DNA from: an uncultured Lachnospiraceae bacterium
GTDB lineage: Bacteria; Bacillota; Clostridia; Lachnospirales; Lachnospiraceae
Assembly: GCA_949472775.1 (NCBI GenBank)
Contig: CASWVG010000024.1
Coordinates: 1-37,664 of the forward strand
Length of the DNA: 37,664 nucleotides
Direction of reading: 5' to 3'
Shown here: positions 22,435 through 28,600 of the stretch, piece after piece
How the letters are laid out: every line of letters begins with the position of its first letter
Numbering within the stretch: position 1 is the stretch's first letter
Notes under the pieces: generated by a model
Databases searched by the model: none
What the model was told of the DNA's origin: nothing
The model's input: only the letters and a program-made list of their open reading frames with translations
Position numbers and translations under genes: made by a program

Positions 22435-22550
22435 GCAGAGTCAGAAGGCTTCCGAAGGAAGCGCCATGCTGGCATGAGCGCAGACTTCGGAAGACTTATG
22501 ACGAGCAACGCGAACGAGAAATGCGATGCATTTCGAGTCTGCTTATTCGC
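22435..22550 (+). repeat. 116-bp structured repeat, copy 1
   Basis: The first copy of a direct repeat that I could read as identical to the one at 22557-22672, separated by ACGACA. With its left flank it has a 13-bp outer stem GCGAATAAGCAGA (22427-22439) / TCTGCTTATTCGC, and inside GCTTCC/GGAAGC, CTTCCGAAG/CTTCGGAAG and GAAATGC/GCATTTC pairings. It lies between the T-box terminator and the trpX start, so it is transcribed in the leader only when the T-box reads through. Confidence 0.9.
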
Positions 22551-22556
22551 ACGACA

Positions 22557-22672
22557 GCAGAGTCAGAAGGCTTCCGAAGGAAGCGCCATGCTGGCATGAG
22601 CGCAGACTTCGGAAGACTTATGACGAGCAACGCGAACGAGAAATGCGATGCATTTCGAGTCTGCTTATTCGC
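22557..22672 (+). repeat. 116-bp structured repeat, copy 2
   Basis: The second copy, offset by 122 bp from the first. It continues to TCTGCTTATTCGCGC, so the pair as a whole is bracketed by GCGCGAATAAGCAGA and its complement. A decayed third start may follow at 22675-22705 (AAGTCAGAAG, CGAAGGAGGC), just before the trpX ribosome-binding site. Confidence 0.9.
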
Positions 22673-22748
22673 GCAATGCCAAGTCAGAAGACTGACGAAG
22701 GAGGCACCCCAAAACTAAACTGAATTTAGAAAAAAGGAGGACACCATT

Positions 22749-23900
22749 ATGAAAAGAAACTCTATCACACTGTTACTTGCAGGCGCGGTTCTCACCGCCT
22801 CTCTCACCGGCTGTAGCGCAGCCAACGGAAACAACGCGGGCGCTGCTGCTTCTGCAACTGGCTCCCACTCCGAAAGCACACCCGCAGGCTCTTCCACAAG
22901 CACTGGCTCGAATGCGGGCGGCACAGAATCTTCCACCGCCAAAACTGGCAGATCTTACAAAGTCGGCATCGTGCAGTATGTGGACGACGCATCGTTAAAC
23001 CAGATCGTCGCCGCCATTCAGGCGGAACTTGACAAAAAGACCGAGGAGCTTGCTGTCTCTTTTGACTACAAGGACTACACTTACAACGGGCAGGCGGACG
23101 CCACCACCATGAACCAGATCGCCTCCGACCTGATCGCCTCCGACGTGGACCTTATCATCCCCGTGGCAACGCCGGTTGCCATGGTCATGCAGAACGCCAC
23201 GGCGGAAAATGCGCGGGACGACGGCAGTCTGATTCCCGTGGTCTTCTCCGCGGTGTCTGATCCCGTGGGCGCAGGGCTTGTCGCCTCCATGGACGCGCCG
23301 GGCTCCAACATCACCGGCACCTCGGACGCTTTAAACACGGAGGCAGTCTTTGATCTGATGCTTACCGCGGATCCCGATATCCGGACGGTGGGACTGCTCT
23401 ACGACAAGAGTCAGGACTCTTCCACCGCCGCCATCGCCGCCGCAAAAGCCTACTGTGAAGAGAAAGGCATCTCTGTGGTGGAAAAGACGGGCACCAACAA
23501 CGGGGAAATCTCCCTTGCGGCGGATGCTCTGCTCGCCTCCGGCGCAGAGGCGGTATTCACGCCCACCGACAACAACGTGATGACAGCGGAGCTTGCCATC
23601 TATGAGAAATTTATCGACGCAAAAGTGCCTCACTACGGCGGCGCGGATTCTTTCGCCTTAAACGGCGCGTTTATGGGCTACGGCGTGAACTATGTGGAGC
23701 TTGGCACCGCCACCGCGGATATGGCTGTGGACATTCTGGCAAACGGCAAAGTTCCCGCTACCATGGCAGTACAGACCATGGACAACGGCATTGCTACGGT
23801 AAATACCGAAACTGCCGCCGCCATCGGGCTTGATTACAGTATGTTCGCGGGCAATTGTTCCTCTCTGGTGGAAATCCAGACAGCCGAGGAATTTCACTAA
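22749..23900 (+). CDS. trpX: Tryptophan ABC transporter, substrate-binding lipoprotein (TrpX-like)
   Basis: A 383-residue extracellular binding protein with lipobox L-T-G-C22, a Ser/Thr/Gly-rich linker (about 24-70), and an ABC_sub_bind (DUF534-type) domain starting YKVGIVQYVDDASLNQIV. The family binds amino acids or related ligands. The Trp assignment rests on the UGG T-box and the gene order with the permease and ATPase genes, as in the trpXYZ transporters predicted for Firmicutes. AAGGAGG lies eight bases upstream of the ATG. The leader between the T-box and the start carries two copies of a 116-bp repeat. Confidence 0.88.
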   Translation: MKRNSITLLLAGAVLTASLTGCSAANGNNAGAAASATGSHSESTPAGSSTSTGSNAGGTESSTAKTGRSYKVGIVQYVDDASLNQIVAAIQAELDKKTEELAVSFDYKDYTYNGQADATTMNQIASDLIASDVDLIIPVATPVAMVMQNATAENARDDGSLIPVVFSAVSDPVGAGLVASMDAPGSNITGTSDALNTEAVFDLMLTADPDIRTVGLLYDKSQDSSTAAIAAAKAYCEEKGISVVEKTGTNNGEISLAADALLASGAEAVFTPTDNNVMTAELAIYEKFIDAKVPHYGGADSFALNGAFMGYGVNYVELGTATADMAVDILANGKVPATMAVQTMDNGIATVNTETAAAIGLDYSMFAGNCSSLVEIQTAEEFH

Positions 23901-23982
23901 ACACCCAGGCAAGTTCCAAAAGGAAGTTAAGATTGCAAAAATAACAAACGTAATTTTATTTTTAATTAACGAGGTATGACAC

Positions 23983-24936
23983 ATGAGTACTCTTTTTACA
24001 CTTTCTATACTACAAAGCGCTTTGGAACTGGGCTGTATCTACGCTCTGGTGGCGCTGGCGCTGTTTCTCTCATTCAGCATCCTAAATATTGCGGATCTGT
24101 CCACCGACGGCTGTTTTACCTTAGGCTGTGCGGTGGGCGCTATGGTAACGCTGTCCGGGCATCCTGTGCTGGCTCTTTTTGCCGCCGCTGTCGCAGGCGT
24201 CTGCTCCGGTTTTGTCACCGCCTTTTTGCAGACAAGAATGGGGGTTCCCTCTATTCTGGCAGGCATTATCGTCAACACCGGGCTTTACACAGTCAATATC
24301 GCCGTGATGGGTTTTTCCTCCAACGTAAATCTGTTCGCCTGCGACACCATTTTCAGTCTGGCAAAGGAAAAACTCTCCTACGGCTGGTACGCGGACTGGT
24401 ATAAGCTGCTGATCGTCCTTGTGATTGTAATAATACTTGGTGTTATTTTATCACTGTTTCTGAACACAAGACTGGGACTCTCCATCCGCGCCACGGGCGA
24501 CAACGAACATATGGTGCGGGCGTCCAGCATCAATCCCCTGTTTATGATCACCGTGGGACTTTGTCTGGCAAACGCGCTGACCGCCCTCTCCGGCGCGGTT
24601 CTCGGACATTACCAGAAATCCTGCGACATCAACCTGGGCACCGGCATGGTGACGATTGCCCTGGCCAGCCTGATTATCGGGGAAACACTCGTCGGGAAAG
24701 GCAGCATGTTCAGAAAGATAGCCGGTGTTATTTTAGGGAGCTGTCTCTACCGCTTTATCGTGGCGCTGGCGCTTCGCCTGAATGTGCCAGCGGAGGCGCT
24801 CAAACTGGTCTCCGCCGTCATTGTCGCCGTCGCGATCTCCTTCCCCTATCTCAAGGAGAAGTCCTCGTTCTACAGACAGCGAAACCACAACCGAAACGCC
24901 TACAGAGAGGAGGAATCCGTCAATGTTAGTCATTGA
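23983..24936 (+). CDS. trpY: Tryptophan ABC transporter permease (TrpY-like)
   Basis: A 317-residue permease of the branched-chain-amino-acid/sugar type (BPD_transp_2), with eight to ten hydrophobic segments. The region LSFSILNIADLSTDGCFTLG and the later cytoplasmic loop LGLSIRATGDNEHMVRASSI are typical of this family. It lies 82 bp after trpX and overlaps the ATPase gene by 14 bp, so the three genes form one T-box-controlled unit. The C-terminal tail is hydrophilic and basic (RQRNHNRNAYREEES). GAGGT lies about seven bases before the ATG at 23983. Confidence 0.88.
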   Translation: MSTLFTLSILQSALELGCIYALVALALFLSFSILNIADLSTDGCFTLGCAVGAMVTLSGHPVLALFAAAVAGVCSGFVTAFLQTRMGVPSILAGIIVNTGLYTVNIAVMGFSSNVNLFACDTIFSLAKEKLSYGWYADWYKLLIVLVIVIILGVILSLFLNTRLGLSIRATGDNEHMVRASSINPLFMITVGLCLANALTALSGAVLGHYQKSCDINLGTGMVTIALASLIIGETLVGKGSMFRKIAGVILGSCLYRFIVALALRLNVPAEALKLVSAVIVAVAISFPYLKEKSSFYRQRNHNRNAYREEESVNVSH

Positions 24937-25726
24937 ATCTGTCTCCAAAACCTTTAATCCCGGCACTGTCAACGAGAAAAAGGCACTTGACAAAGTAAGC
25001 CTCTCTCTGGAAGACGGCGATTTCGCCACCATTGTCGGCAGCAACGGCGCGGGGAAATCCACGCTCTTTCACGCCATCACGGGAAACTTTTATGTGGATG
25101 AAGGGCGGATTATTCTGGGCGGCGAGGATATCACCTACTGCAAGGAACATGTGCGAAGCAAAATGATCGGACACCTTTTTCAGGATCCCCTAAAAGGAAC
25201 CGCGCCCCATATGACCATTGAAGAAAACATGGCGCTGGCTTATCTGCGGGCTGCCACCAACAGACACGCCTATTTCAGCCGGATCAGCGCGAAAGAAAAA
25301 AAGAAATTCCGGGAGCAGCTTGCCCTTCTGGACATGGGTCTGGAAAACCGGATGAAACAGCCCGTCGGACTCCTTTCCGGCGGTCAGCGACAGGCGCTCA
25401 CACTTCTGATGGCAACCATGGTAACGCCCCGCATTCTTCTGCTCGACGAGCACACCGCTGCCCTTGATCCCGCCACCGCGGACAAAGTGCTCGCCCTCAC
25501 GGAAAAGATCATTGCAAAGCGGCGTATCACCTGCCTGATGGTCACACACAACATGCACCAGGCGCTTTCACTCGGAAACCAGACGCTTATGATGGACGGC
25601 GGACGTATTGTCTTTCATGTATCGGGGGAGGAGAGGAAACATCTCACCATAGAAGACCTGCTGGAGCAGTTTAAAACACGCTCCGGGAAACAGTTGGATA
25701 ATGACCGGATATTGTTATCAAGATAA
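24923..25726 (+). CDS. trpZ: Tryptophan ABC transporter ATP-binding protein (TrpZ-like)
   Basis: A 267-residue ATPase. Walker A is GSNGAGKST (39-47), the signature LSGGQRQ begins at 151, and Walker B is ILLLDEH (171-177). The His after the catalytic Glu in DEHTAALDP replaces the more common Pro. The start at 24923 (MLVIESVSKTF) has GGAGG eight bases upstream and overlaps the permease reading frame. A longer in-frame ORF reaches back inside the permease gene but would only be a shadow. No intrinsic terminator with a T-run was found on the plus strand after the stop. Confidence 0.9.
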   Translation: MLVIESVSKTFNPGTVNEKKALDKVSLSLEDGDFATIVGSNGAGKSTLFHAITGNFYVDEGRIILGGEDITYCKEHVRSKMIGHLFQDPLKGTAPHMTIEENMALAYLRAATNRHAYFSRISAKEKKKFREQLALLDMGLENRMKQPVGLLSGGQRQALTLLMATMVTPRILLLDEHTAALDPATADKVLALTEKIIAKRRITCLMVTHNMHQALSLGNQTLMMDGGRIVFHVSGEERKHLTIEDLLEQFKTRSGKQLDNDRILLSR

Positions 25727-25751
25727 TTGCCGCTCACAGTCATTTGCGCAG

Positions 25752-25814
25752 AAATAAAAGAACAGGTGAAGCCTTAAAGGCGATCACCTGTCCAGTGTAA
25801 AAGGGGAATTTTAC
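25752..25814 (-). ncRNA. Candidate stand-alone small RNA of about 60 nt
   Basis: Between the convergent trpZ and the 140-residue gene, the minus strand has a strong promoter (25822-25850). About eight bases on, at G25814, a hairpin GTAAAA-TTCCCC-TTTTAC (25814-25797) begins. It is followed by a terminator hairpin ACAGGTGA...TCACCTGT (25791-25762) with an inner GCC/GGC, and the tail TTCTTTTATTTC. There is no start codon with a ribosome-binding site in between. The predicted RNA is two stem-loops with C-rich and A-rich loops. I do not recognise the family. Transcription is predicted, not shown. Confidence 0.55.
25761..25791 (-). terminator. Intrinsic terminator (candidate sRNA / end of the leftward operon)
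   Basis: The 8-bp stem ACAGGTGA/TCACCTGT on the minus strand is followed by the T-rich stretch TTCTTTTATTTC. It may serve both the small RNA and read-through from the gene at 25903-26325. On the plus strand no T-run follows, so it is a poor terminator for trpZ. Confidence 0.75.
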
Positions 25815-25821
25815 GAAATTA

Positions 25822-25850
25822 ATTATAACAAAAAATTTTGTCATAATCAA
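25822..25850 (-). promoter_or_regulatory. Sigma-A promoter reading into the candidate small RNA
   Basis: On the minus strand TTGATT (25850-25845), a 17-bp spacer and a perfect TATAAT (25827-25822). It lies downstream of the stop codon of the leftward gene and points at the terminator at 25761-25791, with no gene between. Confidence 0.75.
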
Positions 25851-25902
25851 GCCTTTATTTTAATTTTTTGCGAAAAGTTACATGTAAGTTATCGCGCCGC
25901 AA

Positions 25903-26325
25903 CTAAACACTAAAAGTCATCAACCCCAGCTTCGACAGCGCAAGCTCCTGAATCACCACGCCTTTGGCCTTTTTCTGTGCCAGATTCATGTCTGCAAATT
26001 CCCCAAGGGACATAAGTTTCGTGGCATAACCTGTCTTTTTTCTCCCGAAAAAATTTTTCTTCTCCTCCAGAAGATTGACTTTTACCTTCGCCTTGAGTTG
26101 TTCATAAGTGCGATAGGAAAACTGCTCTTTCGTCATATAATAGAGATGGCTCTCCAAGGTAGTTTCCGGGTCAGTATCCTTGAATATGTAGTGCTCCACA
26201 ATGCTCTTGTACTTAAAATTCACCATTTCATCCTGCAGAATCTCAGTATAACTGAGCTTCGCACCCAGATACACGTTCCCCGTATCCTGTATGAAATATT
26301 TATAATCTCTGTTTTCTGTCTCCAT
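25903..26325 (-). CDS. Hypothetical protein
   Basis: A 140-residue soluble protein with no motif that I recognise. It starts METENRDYKYFIQDTGNVYL; the middle is rich in Tyr/Phe and Lys (KYKSIVEHYIFKD, TKEQFSYRTYEQLKAKVKVN), and the C-terminus is basic then hydrophobic (KGVVIQELALSKLGLMTFSV). There is no signal peptide. The start at 26325 has AAGGGA six bases upstream; a longer frame to 26364 lacks a site. It lies 120 bp downstream of the sigma-like gene on the same strand and may share its transcript. It could be a small accessory or partner protein, but nothing in the sequence proves that. Confidence 0.7.
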   Translation of the reverse strand: METENRDYKYFIQDTGNVYLGAKLSYTEILQDEMVNFKYKSIVEHYIFKDTDPETTLESHLYYMTKEQFSYRTYEQLKAKVKVNLLEEKKNFFGRKKTGYATKLMSLGEFADMNLAQKKAKGVVIQELALSKLGLMTFSV

Positions 26326-26445
26326 CCATTTCCCTTCCGCCATCCGCAGGTCAAAAATTAGCAACCCACTGCATAAAAGCTTTCATCTGCTTTCTCTTCC
26401 ACCGAGGCTGCAAAGCAGTCCTCATGAAGTTCCATCCGAATGAAT

Positions 26446-27183
26446 TTACTCCGATTCTATGGACTCGATCTTGCCGCCGCTTATGCGCAAGGCGTCCTCA
26501 ATGGCCTTTCTGGAAAGCCCCGATTCCTCCATCAGCTCCTCCACTGTCACTTTTCTGCGCAGTTCTTCCTGCAGGGTGTTCGCCGCATCCGCCACCTTGT
26601 TCACCTTGTCGGCGATCTTCCGGTCGCTCTTCTCCTCCACCGCTCTCGCCGCGATGCAATCCTCCATGGCATCCATCATCATTTTCCCAAGCATTCCCTG
26701 TGCCTCGTGCGCGTGTTCCAGCGCCCCCAGCATGGTTACACCGAGAGACAGTGCCACATTGCCCTCTCCGATCAGATCCTCCAGACTGACACCCTGCCCG
26801 GTATAGAGTTTGGCAACCTGAGGCACCTCCGGCAGCATCAGCTCTGTCAGCCGTCTGATCGCATCCTTATCCCCAGCCATGGCGGAAAGAGTGATCGCCT
26901 CCCTCTCCCCGTCCGTCACCTTCGGAATCGCTTCCAGCGCCTCCAGATAATTGTCCAGATAGTTCCGCTCCTCCTCTTCCAGATAGGCGTCCACGTCCAC
27001 AGGCTCATCCACACCGATCTTATTCTGCCGCAGATAGGCAAAGACCATCTCTACCTGCTGCTCAGAAAGAGAAAGCGTCGAAAACGCTTCCTCCACCTCT
27101 GACTTTGTTATAAAATTCTGCTGCGCTCTTGCCTTCCGCTTCACTTCCTCCAAGATTTCCGCAAACGCTGTTTCCCGTTCCAT
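26446..27183 (-). CDS. Sigma-70-like protein lacking region 2.3/2.4 and region 4
   Basis: A 245-residue protein that resembles parts of a primary-type sigma factor. The N-terminus (FITKSEVEEAFSTLSLSEQQ, then LRQNKIGVDEP) resembles region 1.1. Residues ~100-150 resemble regions 1.2 to 2.2: MAGDKDAIRRLTELMLPEV, then AKLYTGQGVSLEDLIGEGNV. Residues ~195-240 resemble region 3 (LRRKVTVEELMEESGLSRKA). Where region 2.3/2.4 should melt and read the -10 there is a non-aromatic, acidic stretch (GMLGKMMMDAMEDCIAARAV), and region 4 is missing. It could bind core RNA polymerase without reading promoters, or be a decayed sigma factor. An AGGG lies only three bases before the start codon. Confidence 0.72.
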   Translation of the reverse strand: MERETAFAEILEEVKRKARAQQNFITKSEVEEAFSTLSLSEQQVEMVFAYLRQNKIGVDEPVDVDAYLEEEERNYLDNYLEALEAIPKVTDGEREAITLSAMAGDKDAIRRLTELMLPEVPQVAKLYTGQGVSLEDLIGEGNVALSLGVTMLGALEHAHEAQGMLGKMMMDAMEDCIAARAVEEKSDRKIADKVNKVADAANTLQEELRRKVTVEELMEESGLSRKAIEDALRISGGKIESIESE

Positions 27184-27230
27184 ATTCCCTCATTTCTTCC
27201 CGCGCTGTTCCCAAAGTTAAAAAACAGCCG

Positions 27231-27458
27231 TTATAGACACTCGTTATTTATTTCAATCCATATCACCCGATATCTAACGTGTACCGGCCCCGAATAGTAT
27301 GTCAGTTTGTCATTTCCCAAATTGCATCCATATTTTGCAAAGTCCGGAATTGCCTTATACACGGCATCTGAAAAGGCGATGCGGTAACATCGTTGACCGA
27401 AAACCAGTAGAAGGAAGTTCCGGCACGCAAAAATTATAGCGAACTGGTAATTGACATA
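27231..27458 (-). other. Possible coding remnant downstream of the rhomboid-like gene
   Basis: After the stop codon of the rhomboid-like gene the same frame stays open for about 75 codons with no good start. It ends in a protein-like stretch (FSDAVYKAIPDFAKYGCNLG, NDKLTYYSGPVHVRYRVIWI). A second frame over the first half reads SFYWFSVNDVTASPFQ. This pattern would fit a frameshifted gene fragment. I do not recognise the family, and chance is not excluded. Confidence 0.2.
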
Positions 27459-28343
27459 TTAATTTTGCCGCTTGATATGTGTATGGGTATACAAATGTTC
27501 CTCACAGTATTCATAGTTCCCGTCACACTTAGAACAGAACCGGAACTGCATCTGCGGACTGTCCACCTCTGTCCTGCCGCAGATCGCGCATTTGTGTTTG
27601 GTAATCCCCGTGCTCCTTCTCACTTCCCGCTTAAATTCCTGCCGCCTGTGAATCTGCTTCGGATTCAGATGCATCATATTGCGCGAGGTCAGGAAGAACA
27701 CAATGAAATTCAACAAAGACGCACCAATGGCGAACTTTCCGTACACATTCGTACCAAGGAACTGAAATGCCAGCATCACTGCATAGATAATTCCCAGCCA
27801 CTTCACCCGGATCGGTATGATAAACATGAGCAGCACCTGCGCGTCCGGGAAGGTCGCCGCAAACGCGAGGAAAATTGACATATTGATGTAGTAGGTGCTG
27901 AACATCATTGCAATCACAGTGAAATACTCTACGGGCGTGTTGATCGTCAAGGCTGTGCCAAGCAGCGGGATCTCCGGCTTAAACAGGTAGCAATACCCCA
28001 TCAGCAGGAAACTCCCGACAATGGTAAACAGCATCCCCTGGAACAGATAGACATTATAGCGGTACGTGCCCCATGTCCGCTCCAACGAGGTGCCTATGGA
28101 ACAGTAAAAGTATAACATGAGTAAGGTAAAGAAAAGTCCCCCACTGCTCGGTGGAATCAGGACCCACGTCACAAGCCGCCAGATCTGCCCGTGCAGAATG
28201 GCGTAAGGATTTAATGTCAGATAAGACAGGATCAGCCCGCCTCCCATAAGCTGCAGTACATAACCGACTGCATAACACATGACCAGCACAAAAGAAAGAT
28301 TTCGTATCGCATATTTTCCAAATTTTCGTTCAAAAGGACTCAT
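27459..28343 (-). CDS. Rhomboid-like membrane protein (probable pseudoprotease) with C-terminal zinc ribbon
   Basis: A 294-residue protein with about six membrane helices in rhomboid order. The family marks are the loop-1 WR motif (HGQIWRLVTWVLIPPSSGG) and ERTWGTYRYNVYLF. The catalytic GxSG serine is absent (the region reads LTINTPVEYFTVIAMMF), and the last-helix His is replaced (KFAIGASLLNFIVFF), so proteolysis is unlikely. After residue ~225 comes a basic linker and a cysteine-rich domain (CAICGR, FCSKCDGNYEYCEEH, THTH) expected to bind zinc in the cytoplasm. GGGAG lies eight bases before the ATG. Inactive rhomboids often act as chaperone or trafficking factors, but its role here is unknown. 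Confidence 0.78.
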   Translation of the reverse strand: MSPFERKFGKYAIRNLSFVLVMCYAVGYVLQLMGGGLILSYLTLNPYAILHGQIWRLVTWVLIPPSSGGLFFTLLMLYFYCSIGTSLERTWGTYRYNVYLFQGMLFTIVGSFLLMGYCYLFKPEIPLLGTALTINTPVEYFTVIAMMFSTYYINMSIFLAFAATFPDAQVLLMFIIPIRVKWLGIIYAVMLAFQFLGTNVYGKFAIGASLLNFIVFFLTSRNMMHLNPKQIHRRQEFKREVRRSTGITKHKCAICGRTEVDSPQMQFRFCSKCDGNYEYCEEHLYTHTHIKRQN

Positions 28344-28372
28344 GTTTCACTCTCCCTCAAAAATATATTAAT

Positions 28373-28401
28373 AATATAGCATTCCTCTTTTTAAAAGTAA
28401 A
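28373..28401 (-). promoter_or_regulatory. Probable promoter of the rhomboid-like gene
   Basis: On the minus strand TTTACT (28401-28396), a 17-bp spacer and TATATT (28378-28373) lie 30 bp before the start codon. Confidence 0.45.
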
Positions 28402-28485
28402 TGTCACAGGCCCCAAAAATCGCACTCTCATAAAAATTTAATAAATGTCTGCCGAAAACTTCATTCTTTTCTAAGAATTGGACAA

Positions 28486-28514
28486 TTGCATTTTGGAAAA
28501 CTGTGTCGTATAAT
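28486..28514 (+). promoter_or_regulatory. Promoter of the 1411-residue activase gene
   Basis: TTGCAT (28486-28491), a 17-bp spacer and a perfect TATAAT (28509-28514) lie 87 bp upstream of the start codon. Nothing else is seen in the divergent gap 28344-28600. Confidence 0.7.
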
Positions 28515-28600
28515 GACAGCGTATGCCAAAAAACACATTTTAATAGGTAAAAAGGTAACTTATACCACTCCCTTTTTATCTGATAAAGGAGCGAATAAAA

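Noticed and set aside
22435..22718. Small plus-strand ORFs across the duplicated repeat (MRCISSLLIR...)
   Set aside because: They arise from the repeated DNA, lack ribosome-binding sites and have no similarity to known proteins that I can see.
25727..25800. Intrinsic terminator for trpZ on the plus strand
   Set aside because: The hairpin at 25762-25791 has no T-run on the plus strand; its T-rich tail is on the minus strand.
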